64,000 nt of DNA from Acorus gramineus (GCA_030737835.1 CM060854.1:12801831-12865830); one strand, 5' to 3'; counted from the stretch's first letter, positions 33,038 to 45,552 are shown. Made by a program: numbers and translations. Notes: generated by a model from the sequence alone, not told the origin.

Positions 33038-35985
33038 TGTTATGCCCTGGTAACTTCTGGGTCATTCAGGGGCTTTTTAATTTTTCGATCAGAGCCGCTA
33101 AAATTTTGGCTTTTAGCCACCTACGTGAGTTAGAGTACTCTGATTGAAAATCTGACTGCATATTATGGGTCCTGGTACCGTTTAGTACTACCCATAAAAA
33201 TTTCATCGAATTCCGGTAACGTTTGGAAAAATATGCAGTTCCGAATCGTATCCGGGTTTTCGAGAGTTCCTGGTTTGATTAGTCAAATAGTGAGAGATAT
33301 TTTGGTGAATGGGGTGACCTTGGGTAACCTTACCCCCTTTTTGCTTAGTGGTGAAGCAACCACTTGGTTATTTGGTTGTTAGAGGGTGAGAATAGGCTTA
33401 GGTTTACCCCCCTCACCCAATCTTGTTCTCACCCCCCCCCCCCCAAGTGGAAAATCTCTCTCTCTCTCTCTCCCACTCCCCACGTGGATTTTTTTGGGGG
33501 TCTCTCTTCCTCTCTTTCAATCCCCCCATGTGTTTGTGTTAATGTCTCAAAGAGAAGAGAAGGAGAAGGTGAAGGAGGAAGAGCAAGGTTGTGTGGGTGT
33601 TGTTGTTGTTGTTGATCCTCCTCTCTCTAGCTCCCTTTTCATGTCCTTTTCCCCCCCTGTTTTGCAGCCAAAGGAGGCTGAGGAGGGCTGTGGAGGTGGT
33701 GGTAGTGGTGGTGGTGGTTGAGGTGGTCGCGGGTGCATCGAGGGCCCCCGAATCTCCCCCTTTCATTCCCCCTCCCAAGGTGAGCACTTCCCCTTCTTTT
33801 CTTGGTTTTTTATGGCTTAGGGGGGGTTGTGGGGAAGTCATGCATACTAGGTAATTAGTTTAGGGTGAGTGAGAAGTGTGGGGGAGGGGTTAAAAGAGGG
33901 TTGGGGAGTGCTGGGCGCGCACAGGGGTCTGTCTGCGCGCGTGCGCGTGCACGCACACGCACAGAGGGCACTGGCAGGCACAGGTGGGCGCGGAGACGCG
34001 CGCGTGCTGGCAGCGAGCGGGATGCGCGCAGGGGGCAAAGCTATGACAAACTTCAAGAGATTATGATCTCTCTCTCACCCTCTCCCTCTCCCTCTGCACG
34101 AACTGAGTAAGTAGATGCGATTTTCTACTCGGCTCAGATTCATTTGGGATATTTGCATGCACCTGTTAGTGCGCGAGATCGCGCTTGACCCTTCCCTTTT
34201 AAGTTGGTGATATCCAACGCATGCTTAAGTTATGCCTTGTGTGCTTATATGATTAATGGCCATGTATGCATGTTTAAGTGGGCCATACCTTGTATGCATG
34301 TTGTATGATTTGTTGTTTATGATGTAAATCCATGTTAGGGATTACCCTTATAGTCAATTATTAGATGATCGTGCATATGGTTCATGCACATAGCTATGAT
34401 ATGATTCTCCTGTTATATATACGCACATGTTAAAACTAATTAGGCCTATCTGAAATAGGCGTGGGTACGACCTGTCGTTGGGATGTACCTCATTAGTTAG
34501 TGTGCGAGCGAGCGATGTAATCGCCCCTGCATCCGTGCGATGCACTTGAATGGAATTCAGGAGAATTCATTTGTTGTATCGATTTTGTTAAACCGGTAGC
34601 TTTGGCATTAAGTTAGGCAATTATCGAGAGTAGTGGTTTTTCCATTGGGTTCGCTTTGCGAACATGGAGTGTTTCCTCCCAATGTCGTCCGTGTTGAAGC
34701 AGCCTGGGTTGTAGCTGTCCTGACAGAGGGCCCCCACCTGTAGGTACTATCGATGCATGCGGCAAGATGTACTGATCATGGGGGTATACCAGGTAGAGGC
34801 TACCCGGGAGAGGGCTAACGAATGATATTGCGAGCGTGAAATCGTTCTCCCCTTCGTTGGATCCGTGTAGGAACTCCCCGGCGTTGGAAAAGCTGTCCTG
34901 ACAGAGGGCTCCCATCCGTAGGTACTACTGATGCGTTCGGAAACGTACTGATCGTGGAAGTATACTAGATAGAGGCTAACCGGGGAAAGGGCTACCGGTG
35001 GACCAAGGGTGTAGAGCAGTCTAATCTCTCCCAAAAGTCCTATGTCACCTCTAAAGGGTGAGGGTGAGGATGAGGTGAAGACACGTCGCCGTGTGACCCA
35101 TTCGTTGTTCGTCCGTTCCCATAGTTGTTGGGTCCGGTTGTGTATCGATGTTCAAAGACATCGTTGGGCAGTTATCTCGATGTAGATGATCCAGTAGTGT
35201 TGTGTAGACCAGTAATTTCGCGTCTCTTCGACCAACGGTATGGTCTCTCCCCGAAAGTCCCAAGAGTCTCCCTCCGGGAGTGAGGGTGAGGGTGAGGTTG
35301 GTGATCCAGTAGTGTTGTGTAGACCAATAATTCCATCCAGTAGTGTTGTGTAGACCAGTAATTCCGCGTCTCTTCGACCAACGGTATGGTCTCTCCCCAA
35401 AAGTCCCAAGAGTCTTCCTCCAGGAGTGAGGGTGAGGGTGAGGTTGGTCGTGCCGCCGCGTGACCTTGTTATCCATTGGGTTTCTACCCATGTTTTCCTT
35501 GAAAGGAAATTGCTTTAGTATTGAACTGTTGTAATGGTGATTGGTTTCCAGCCACTCACTGAGCTTGTAGCTCACCCCTCGCATACTGTTTCTTTTTAGG
35601 GGCAGTGTTGGGCGTGGAGCTGGAGCTTCCCTGTGGCGTGGTCTTATGTGCGTGGAGCGTTCTGTCCGGCGGGTGGCGAGTGCGAGGCTGTCAGCAGTCC
35701 TAGAGTCATTTTATGTATTGTAAATCGTGCATGTGGCACAGGTTGTATTTTATTTGGACTAGACTTGGCTCTCACAGGACATTGATTGTGTATTCGAGTC
35801 TGTAATAATATTTTTGGTTTACAGACATTGTTGATATCTTATGCTTCCGCTTTTCAGTCAGTTATCATTTATCTTTGCCTTGCCACCTTGTGTGTTGTTG
35901 TTGGAGTCTTTGTTGACCTCAGGTATTGATAGCTGATACTATATATATTGCCGCGTCTCGGGGACGGCCGCCCTGGGGCGTGACA
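33038..35985 (+). mobile_element. LTR with internal deletion, element D type
   Basis: It runs from TGTTATGCCCTGG to GGGGCGTGACA. The first kilobase matches 8068-8440 plus a CT-rich leader and CpG start. At about 34035 it jumps to sequence matching 16450 of the element D 3' LTR, skipping the cassette region. It then follows to the end, with a further deletion near 34616. The right flank is CGAAC; no matching left flank was found. Confidence 0.7.
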
Positions 35986-37553
35986 CGAACGAGTTGCAAC
36001 CTACCAAGGCAATCCACGTCAGGTATCTACATACGTATTGTGATTCATAGCTAGTCGTGCTATAGATCCAGGGGACTTATACGGCTAAGGACGAGAAAAT
36101 GGAATGTTACCATCACCTAGCCGTCCATCTCTTCAAGGACTTCTTCGGCTTCAAAATCAATTACCTCCCTCGCGAGGAAAACAAAGAAGCAGATTCTTTG
36201 GCCGCAAGAGGCACCACCCTTGGAGGCCAGTGGGTCATGCCAGCTATCCTTCTGCAACCCTCCATCGAACTGGTTCCCCCCGTCCATATGATTGAGAGGG
36301 AATCCCCTTGCTAGATGGATCTGATCGAGGCTTATATACGCAACGGTGAACTACCTACAGACCAGACCGAAGCCCAAAAAGTGCGATACCGGTCCTCCAA
36401 CTACGCCATCATAGAAGGCGCGCTCTATCGACGCAACGCCGATGGCACCTTCCTCAGATGTCTTAGCACGACTGAAGCCAAACCATTGATGGAGGAGATA
36501 CATGAAGGGTCATGCTGTGATCACTCGAGCAGATGGTCTCTCATCCATCGCATCCTGACCCAAGGGTACTATTGGCCGTCGTTGAGAAAAGATGCCCTCA
36601 CGTTCGCCTGAAACTGTGAAAAATGCTAGAAATTCTCCTCGGTGATTCATCTCCCCGTGATGGAACTCCATGCACTCACTGCCCCATGGACGTTCGCCCA
36701 ATGGGGAATCGACATTGCAGGGCCGTTCCCGACCGCAGCAGGAGATGAATCACTAAGGCTTCTAACAACGAACTACTTCACTAAATGGGTAGAAGCTGAG
36801 GCCTACAAGACGGTCAAACACGCCGATGTTAGGAATTTCCTTTGGAAACAAATCATATGTAGGTTCGGCATCCCCAAGGCCATCGTTGCAAACAATTGGA
36901 CTCAATTCGCAAATGCTCCGATTCATGATTTCTGCACCAAATATGGGATCCAACAACATTTCTCCTTGCGAGTGTACCCGCAGGGGAATGGGCAAGCCGA
37001 GGCGACCAACCACACCATTTTCACTATGCTCAAGAAGCGGCTTGACAAAAAGAAAGGGGCATGGATGGTACAACTCTCGGGCGTGCTGTGGGCCTATCGC
37101 ACTTCTCGGAGAAATCCCACCGGAGGCTCGCCATTCGCCCTCGCATACGGGACCGAAGCGGTCATCCCCGCGGAGGTCGTGCTACCCACACTACGCACTT
37201 CCATCGCCCTCGCCGAACAAAATCGTGAGTCCCTGGCCGATAATACTGTTCTCCTAGAAGAAGCAAGAGAGGACGCCTCAATTCACCTCGCCGCCTACAA
37301 GTGCCGGCAAGCTTAGCATTTCAACAAGAAGGTCCGGTCCAGATCGTTCGCTCCCCGCGAATGGGTGCTCCGGCGAGTTATTGATAACACACGTGAACCC
37401 AACGCCAAGTAGCTCACGGCCAACTGGGAAGGACCATACGAAGTCGTCAAAGCCTATGGTAAGGGGGCATACCGGCTATGCACTATCATCCCGAGAAAGG
37501 TACTCATACCGACCATTTGGAACACTATGAACTTAAGAAAGTTTTATGCATAG
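35986..37553 (+). pseudogene. RNase H end and integrase of Tat-like element C, inactivated
   Basis: Starting inside RNase H (about 36085: TAKDEKME, then FFGFKINYLPREENKEADSL, the last RNase H motif), it continues into integrase: HEGSCCDHSS and NCEKC form the HHCC zinc site. Then come WGIDIAGPFP (first catalytic Asp), IVANNWTQFAN (the second Asp of the usual ADNGTQF is Asn here) and QGNGQAEATN (catalytic Glu). The C-terminal region has WEGPYEVVK and ends NLRKFYA with TAG at 37551. In-frame stops are at about 36312, 36608, 36626 and 37313. Protease and reverse transcriptase should precede it but are missing. Integrase would insert element cDNA; this copy cannot. Confidence 0.88.
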
Positions 37554-37740
37554 GGCCCTCGGTGGCCATTATGAATAAATGTAATAGACCTTGATTCCGT
37601 TACTCTATTCCTCCTGCTATTAATAAATAAATGCCGCAATTCCGGCCAGTGGTTTTCAACATCCGTCAAAATATGATTCCATGCATGATAAACCAAATGG
37701 TGTGCGGTGGGATTAAGTCGAGTCAACTACGCCCCTATCC

Positions 37741-38300
37741 CACGGCTGAAATGGTCCGATCCTTATAGCCGCCTCGCCTGGCTACGTCGCACGAGCGGCT
37801 CACGCCTGAGGCGGTCCAATCCTTACAGCTGCCTCGCCCGGCTACGTCGCACGAGAGGCTCACACCCGAGGCGGTCCAACCCTTATAGCCGCCTTGCCTG
37901 GCTATGTCACACGAGCGGCTCACGCCCAAGGCGGTCCGACCCTTATAGCCGCCTCGCCTGGCTACGTCACATGAGTGGCTCACGCCCGAGGCGGTCTGAT
38001 CCTTATAGCTGCCTCGCCTGGCTGCATCGCATGAACGGCTCACGCCCAAAGCTGTCCGATCCTTATTGCCGCCTCTCTTGGCTACGTCGAACAAGCAGCT
38101 CACGCCCAAGGCGGCCCAACACTTATAGCCGCCTTGCTTGGCTACGGCGCACGTGCGGATCATGCCCAAGGCGGTCCGACCCATATAGCCGCCTCGAATG
38201 GCTACGCCAACTAAACGGCTCATGCCCAAGATGACCCGACTCATATGGCCACTTTGTTCTATGACAACGCACCAAGGGCTCGCGACCGAATGGGTTTAAC
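37741..38300. repeat. 60-bp tandem repeat array, about 9 copies
   Basis: From 37801 each 60-base block starts CACGCC-like and contains GGCGGTCCGACCCTTATAGC, GCCTCGCCTGGCTACGTC and GAGCGGCT. The period is exactly 60 up to about 38280, with 10-25% divergence that grows toward the right edge. As 60 is a multiple of three, both strands show long repetitive frames; I do not call them genes. Arrays between integrase and the 3' LTR are known in Tat/Ogre elements and can seed satellites. Confidence 0.92.
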
Positions 38301-38730
38301 TGTGCGGCCACCATGTCCAATTACACCACATAGTTGGCTCAAGCCTTGAGTGATCTAAGGTAGGACGACGTGGTGCCAACAATATAAGTTCACATATCCG
38401 CCCAGAAGGCTCGCACAATCGACGCTGACCCGAGACCACTAAGCTCGAATAGGCCCATCACATTAACAATACATTTAAACAGGCATCAGCCAACAAGGGC
38501 ATAACAAGGCACGACGTCAGCCGGTGCAGGAAAATGAAAGTTTTATTACGGAATCTTGGTACACGCAAAAAAAAAAAAAAATTATTCAAGGCGCTTCCGC
38601 ATAGCTACCACTCGAACTGGCGGGAGCCAAGAGGTCAATATCAGCAGCGCTGGGGGAGCTCTGAATATACGTTCGGGGCAAAGCCCTCCTCCCGATCAAT
38701 GACTTCCGGGGGAATCCTCCTCGAGCTACC
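38301..38730 (+). mobile_element. 3' non-coding tail of element C; no 3' LTR
   Basis: The compositional style continues (CCGACG-rich, CGAACTGGCGGGAGCC, GGGGCAAAGCCCTCC). The sequence then changes to AT-rich with GGGGGTTAAATGGATTT repeats at 38760-38850. No sequence like the LTR at 7003-7701 follows, so the element is truncated. Confidence 0.5.
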
Positions 38731-41500
38731 AACGAGCAAGAGTGCAACAGTCCATGTGCTATATGGATTTTCAGGGGGTTAAATGGATTTTAAGAAAAGG
38801 CAGGGGGTTATATGGATTTCAATAAGATTTCAGGGGGCTGTATGGATTTTTTTTCAAATATAAAATCCTAGACTAGCATTGCATGGTTTCATCTTCAATG
38901 CAGTTGAAGATATAGCTACTAGAAGACATGATCAAACTATAGAAAAGAAAAATAAAAGAGACCATATTATTAAAAAATTCTGAAAATAAAAATATAAAAC
39001 TAATATTAAAATTCAAAACCAAATGAATACAAGCATCCCAAGATACAAGATGAGAAGAAAAACAAAAACAGAACTCTTGAATCTTTCTTCTCCTTCAATT
39101 GATGCTTTTTCTTTTTTCAATGTGCTCTTTTTATAGCCTCTCAGCCCTTAAATCTTAACAATTGATTTGTAATGAATTAGATAGTTAAGATTTGTCTCAA
39201 CCTTGAGTATTTGACCAAGTTTAGATTTTATTCCCGTAATTGATTTTCTGTGGAATCTTTGGATGGCTTTTTGACCCTTAATAAGGTGGAGTTGTGAAAT
39301 CTTCATGAAATATTGATATGTAGATATTGAAATTATCTTTCTAACGCCATATTGAGATCCTAAGTCGGATACTTGAGGCAAAATTTATGTTCAGAACAGT
39401 GGGACGGGTTCAACATTGATTTTTAAGAATATTTGATTTGTTTGATTTTTTATTCAATCTTCACTAAATCTTTTTATAGCATAACTTTTGATTTTCTAAA
39501 AACCTATTGATTCTCCTTCATAACTTTAAATGATTATAACATATCTTGCATTGATGATCATTATTTAAGTCAATTACCTTCACTAACGCATAAATTTATA
39601 TTAGTTATTATTACACATAAAATTAGGATATACAAAACTAAATTAAGAGATATAAATGTATAAATAATATGCTTATCAAATACCCCCAAACTTGGTTTTT
39701 GCAAGTCCTCTAGCAATGAAAGTGATTAAACAAAATTGAAAACAAGGATAAAGTCACTTTCGCAGGCTCTCACGAATGTATTTAGCGTACGCAACAAGCC
39801 CTTAAACCCCTAGGTCAGCCCTAATGGACGAGTTTGACTTGTGAAAATTTGCAGCGGATCTACCCTCAAAATTTATAATTCACACAATTTTTATTTTTCA
39901 TTTTTTGTAAAAAGAATTTCAGCATTAATCCTATGATAATATCATAGAGCTCAAGATATTATATCCCTTTTAAAAAAATCATCAATGTAATGACATTGTG
40001 TGCTTATGAAAAATCTGGACTACACTCAAGAGGTTCATACTCCTAAGTAAGAATTTTCCTTCTAGTTGCTGTCGAATGGTCGGTTCCCCTTTAGAATCTG
40101 AGTCAAAACCAAAATAGTCTACGAAGCCAGCAAGAGATGTGGATGTTCACTTTATTACCTCATGGGTTCTTAGGAATCAATTACTGATGTGTTTAAATCC
40201 AATATATATTATTGTGATCTGAGAATCAAGCAATGATAACTCCAAATCTAAGTTATATTTTGTTGGTATCTAGAAAATCAATGATTAATAATCCCTTAAT
40301 CAAACATTAAATGTTAAATAGTGATTCGAAATTGTGCTGGTCGTTGGACATGGAAGGCTTAACGGGTTGGATCCATGTTCAGTAGGCTATCCGGGTCGTA
40401 GACCTTCACTATTCAGGTCTTGGGCCGTAGGCACGTGGCGTTGGAAAGGTAATTCGCGGAAGTCAATAATAAACCCGAAATCAAATACAAGAATGAAATA
40501 TCACATCACATCACATCACATCACACGAAGGACATAAGATATATGTGGTTCGGTCTAGGTCTATATCTATAGGGCAAAAAACAAATATTTTACTTTGATA
40601 GTTGAAATACATTAAGAGATTCATAAACTCCTTAAAGGAGTCACTCTTTCTTAGAATCCTCTCTACCTTCCATTTGGATCTCTAAATTGTATCATGCTTT
40701 TACATAGTCTTGCCATGAAACCCTGTATGATATTTATAGAAATAAATAACTTTTTCCCCAAGTAATCTTCTAATTAACAAACAAATATTGTTCCCAGATT
40801 TTAAGAGATATTCACGATCTAATTAACAAATAAATATCGTTTCCTGTTTTAAAATATTCACTTTAAATATTAATTAAGATATAATTTTAATTAATATTCT
40901 ACTAATTAGACGCCCACCTAATATGATTTTATCATAGTCATTTGATGTGATATACGAGACCGATACATAATCCTAACACACGGAATATAGTAAATGGGCT
41001 TATATTTTGGCCCTACGTTACCCTTAATCATATTATTACATCTAACAGTATTTGTGATTGCAATAATTCTTGCCATAAGTTGAGATCCATCCTACCAGTA
41101 AAATAATACAAATTCAACTAATGCCTAACTTTATATTAAAAAAAAAAAAGCGAAAGAGACAAAAAGAGTACATGAGAGTTGGTCCTTTTTACAATATATG
41201 TTGTTATGTCTTTATCAATGTTGAATGATATCCACATTTCACCCGTTTTTCTTCTCACAGAACGGAATCAGCAGTGCCTTAATAAACCATTCCTCCTACT
41301 GGAAAGGGATTGCTTGGTTTGCAGTGCATTAGGGTTATAACAACTAAATCTAACCCACCCCGTAAAAAAGACAATGAAAGTTAAATGAAATAAAAAAAGG
41401 ACCAAACAATCTTCAAGGGACCAAAATGTGATCTCCTGTTTTCAATATTCATGTGAGAAACCCATTATGAGCCAACCCAACAAAAACCCTTCACCAAAAG
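38731..41500. other. Intergenic AT-rich region with decayed repeats
   Basis: No gene is supported. Points seen: three degenerate copies of GGGGGTTATATGGATTT (38765-38850); TACCCCCAAACTTGGTTTTTGCAAG at 39682, a string common in non-coding parts of plant LTR elements; a (CATCA)n run at 40500-40525; and an LTR-like end AATCCTAACA near 40970. These suggest old LTR-element remains that I cannot delimit. Confidence 0.4.
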
Positions 41501-41585
41501 CACAAAAATCATTAATTCTATCCTCAACAGATCTTGCTCCCCCCAAAATTTGCATTGAGTTGTTGGATTCCCTTCAAATTCTCAG

Positions 41586-41881
41586 GTGGGTATCTCTCAA
41601 AATCTCTCATTTTGATCATCGAATACAAAACTCCATTTGAAACTGATGTTAGTTCTTGCACTTGTAGCTCTCTGAATCAGACTTATTTGGGTATCTTATG
41701 TGCTTGTTCACTGCGCAGCCGATACATAGATTCCTCTTCAGTGATGTAAGACCAAAAAAACAAAAAAAAAATTAAACTTTTCAATTCATTCTAAAGGCCA
41801 TGTTTTGCTTTCAAAGAGCTAATTTTTTCATCATTTTTAATGTGGGTCTCAATCAGGTCAAAATTGGATTTTTTGTTGCAG
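41586..41881 (+). other. Likely 5'-UTR intron of the DUF4378 gene
   Basis: Donor CAG/GTGGGT at 41585/41586 and acceptor TTTTGTTGCAG at 41881, five bases before the chosen ATG. The upstream UTR exon would lie within about 41400-41585. Predicted from splice-site pattern. Confidence 0.45.
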
Positions 41882-41886
41882 AGAAG

Positions 41887-44800
41887 ATGCATCAGGACAA
41901 CCTGAGATCGGTTGTTTACAGATCTCTGAAAAAGACCCGACGCTTCTCGTGCGAGGGCTCGAACGAGATTATCGAGTACGAGACGATGAGAAGCGCCAAG
42001 AACCCATCTTCTTCTTCTTCAGCTTCTTCTGTTGTGGATCCTTTGATGCACAGGAGGAGAAAGCACAAGTTCAGAAATGAAGAGGAGGAGATGGGTTTAA
42101 GAGGTTCTTCATGTCAACCATTGGAGGTCTCTAGAGGAGCTCATAAGCTGAATGACATGATTGTGTCATCGAAGGACATCATGAGGGACCTCTTGCGGGG
42201 GACTTTGGATCTTCAGGAGTCATTAGTCATGCTGGAGAGACTCCAAGAAGCTTCAAAGTTCATGGCGCACGCGAAGCAGAGGCAGAGTTCGTCGGAACTC
42301 GTGTTCAATGAAGAAGGGTTCAGATGTAGAAGGTTTGGCTCGAGTCAGTTTGAATGCGAGAATTCGTATCATGAATTTGAGACACCAAAGATATTGAGTG
42401 ATGGGTCATCCAGTAATCGAATTGGGGAATTGAAAAGAATGATCAGGGAGAGCCTCTCTGAGAAAAACTTGCTATCAGCCTCTACAGATGGAGGAGTGGC
42501 TTTGTCGGATAGGTGGCGATCCAATTCTTTCACTGATACTGTGATTGATCAGCCAAAGAAGGCAAATGAACCAACTTTGATCGCAAAGCTCATGGGTTTA
42601 GAAGGGGTGATGCCCACTGGAACAATTTCGACTAGCAAAATCCAACCGGAGCTGAAGAACAAGAAGTCAAATCCACCTAGATCAGTCTTTGACATTTCTT
42701 TTTCTAAGCCGAGGAAACCAGAGTTTGTGGAGCAGAGAATAGCGGATCCTGGACGGAAGACACTCAATGAGATCCTCGAGTCGATGCATCTTAAGGGGCT
42801 TTTGAAAGCTGACCAAGTTGAAGGCGGTCATTCTTCTTCGACATCGAATGGACAGAGTTTCCAGTCGGAGTATTGGACAATGAATGATGAAATGCCTCCA
42901 ATAGTGATTATAAAGCCTTTGTTTTCAGTTCAGAAGGAGACCCAAACTTTGGAACTGGTTCAAAAAGAAAAAGTTTCTGAAAATGAATCAGTTCTCCAAA
43001 AATCAGAAGCTCCGAAGGCAATTCAAGCTGTGCTGATTAAAGAGGAACCTCTTCCCAAGACCAAGCTTTCTAGTATTCATAAACCCAACAAAAAAGAGGA
43101 GGCTAAGGCAAGCAAGAAACTGGAGGAGAGGCGAAAACCACAACCGGAAAGACAAAAAGTGTCTGTTAAGAGGCACATGAGTTCTCAAGCCAAAACTGCG
43201 CCTATAGTGAAACCAAGGAAGCAGGACACAAGACTGGTCTCAGCCAAGACTGATACTGCTCCCTCAAAAAGTACATCGCATCAGTGCAAACCTACCAGGC
43301 CCATACTACGTAACCCAGTGGGTCCATCAAAGAAGAACCAGATAAAACAAGTGAACAGAGAATCTGCAATCGTAAAGTCAAATGTGAGTACCCTTTTTTT
43401 GCTAAAACTCAATGATATAATTTGGTCATAGGAAAAACGGAAGATATGATACGCAACTTGCCTTCTAATCTTCATAACACCTTGATTTGTATGCATAAAT
43501 TATCTTCAAAAGACTTTTAGGTTTCACAAATTTTGAATATTTGAAATGAAGACTGAAGAGTATGTTTTAATCTTTAAAATGTGCAACATTTGTGTTGATG
43601 TTTTACTGGAATGCCTTTCTCAATATTTTTTGGTTATAAAGCAAAGCTTCACAACTTGACTTGTGATGCCTTTAACTTAAAGGTTGGCAGCATTTGCAAG
43701 ATATTCTCTTCTCACATCCAGTGAATGGTACGATGACCTCCCCCAAATGAGGCTATCATTTTACAATGCTTGATTGTCAGATAAAGAATTACTTTTTGTG
43801 GTGTGTATGTGTGCCTAAAGCAACCAGTTTTTTGCATTTGCGTGCTTGGAATGTTGGCTACTATGTGAACTTATTTATCCTTAAATAGAGGCATCATAAA
43901 TAAAAACTCTCTCGATTTTAGATAAGAGCAGATCAATTGGATGTGAAGTTGATAGCACAATGTTTCTGAATTACATTTATGTCATTGGCCTCTTCTACAT
44001 TATTTGGACCCTATCAAGCGTTATGAAGTGGCACCTCATCTTTTGGCTTGCATCTTGTATAATTGTACTGTCTTTGCCGCAGACTGAGAAATCACGGTGC
44101 AAAGGGTGTGGAAACAACAACAATCAGTCTCAGAAAATTAATTGTATTTCCTCAAAAGAAAGTAGTTTGGCGGATGAACGAATCACCAAACAAACAGAAC
44201 AAAGATCAGATGAAAATGACTCCAAAGGTGAAACCTTCATTTGACCACGAGTCACCATCATATGACTGTAGTTTGAAATTTCTGTCCATTTTTTCTGCTT
44301 CCCATTTAATTCCTTGATAATGAACATTCAATTTGATGGTCGAAACCATAAAGTAACATGAAAGATAGTGTTATCATAAGATTAGAAGCATATGGATATT
44401 GTTGATGTGATTGTAGTTACCACTTGATAACTCACTCAGAATTGTTGGGCTTGGACCCATAGTTTAATAGCAACCAAGAGGTTCTAAGTTCAAATCCCAG
44501 CACTTACCTATCAAAAAAAAAAAATCTGAATTGTTCCATTGAGTGCATCTCTTGGTAGATTAATGCAACATCAAATAAAGAAATAATTAAGATATAAGTT
44601 CATTTTCTAGCTCAGAGTCAATCTACTAGAATACAATATATGTCTGTATGATCACTTGTATGTGTATATATGTATAAACGCATCATGGCCATTGCATCTA
44701 TTCATATACAATCATGTACATGCTTTTTTAGAGGAAAAAAATGTGATAACCACTGCCATTCTTCTGAGTTTTTAGATTGATATGCCTATTTTCTCATGCT

Positions 44801-45552
44801 TGTGAAAAGGGGGTCGATAGATCTATCTGTCCTCTCTAGCAATCACAAAATATAAATGAAATCCAAACAAAAACTGCAATTTATTGAACATGTGTTTCTC
44901 GTTGGTTTCAGGTCATGGAATATCCATACCAAGTCCTGTGCATGGAGTTACACTGATGACTGACCAAGAGTTGGAAACCGAAACTAAGCATCCTATAGAC
45001 ATTCGAACCACAATGAAGAAACCACACAAACCAAGTGACTCTCTGAAACTACTGCTCTTGAGCAGCCCAGCATTCATTAGCCACGCAAAAGAACTATTCA
45101 ATATTGAAAGACACCAATCCATAGATATCCCAATGATGAACATGGAGGAATTCATAACAAGCAATGCGAGGCTTTATCTGGATTGCGCAAATGAGTTGAT
45201 AATGCGCAAAAGGCATGCGCACATATGCACTCGAAAGTTGAGAGTCCCCCTAGGTCAGGTGGTAGAGGAAGTGAGTGCAGGGATTGAGAGGCTGAAAAGC
45301 TATGGTGAGTCCGGCAGTGGGGATGTGATATCGAGGAACAGTCTGTACATGATGTTGGAGAGGGACCTCATGTGCAGGGATGTGTTGATCAATGGTGTTT
45401 GGGGGTTGGGTTGGGTGAAAGGAGTCACATTTGAGGAGGGAAAGCAGGCTGTGAGTGAAGTGGTTGAGCTGCTCTTGATGGGGCTTATTGGGGAGGTTGT
45501 TATGGATCTGTCCAAGTTACGTTTTGCTGTTGATTTTGGAATCATTTGCTAA
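41887..45552 (+). CDS. DUF3741/DUF4378 protein, TRM/LONGIFOLIA-like
   Basis: Coding exons are 41887-43383, 44083-44227 and 44912-45552, 760 residues in all. Splice sites are AAT/GTGAGT with GCCGCAG, and AAAG/GTGAAA with GGTTTCAG; the frame joins cleanly (phases 0 and 1). I chose the ATG just after a predicted 5'-UTR acceptor, giving MHQDNLRSVVYRSLKK. A longer in-frame start at 41800 would lie in that intron. Motifs: a helix-rich part DIMRDLLRGTLDLQESLVML (about 98-117); PTLIAKLMGLEG (about 229-240), the VARLMGL motif of the DUF3741-linked family; KTLNEILESMHLKGLLKA (about 297-314), also typical; a Lys-rich low-complexity middle; and a C-terminal DUF4378 domain covering exon 3. Family members include TON1-recruiting motif proteins acting on cortical microtubules and cell shape. 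That role is inferred from family, not shown. Confidence 0.85.

Noticed and set aside
37707-38244. 175-codon plus-strand and 169-codon minus-strand frames
   Set aside because: Both are by-products of a tandem repeat whose period (60) is divisible by three. They show no known domain and lie in a retroelement tail.
37741-38300. CRISPR array
   Set aside because: The repeats are contiguous without unique spacers and lie in a eukaryotic genome.
41800-41886. Upstream in-frame start of the DUF4378 protein
   Set aside because: It would include 29 residues translated across a predicted intron end (TTTTGTTGCAG). The family-like start MHQDNLRS follows directly after that acceptor.
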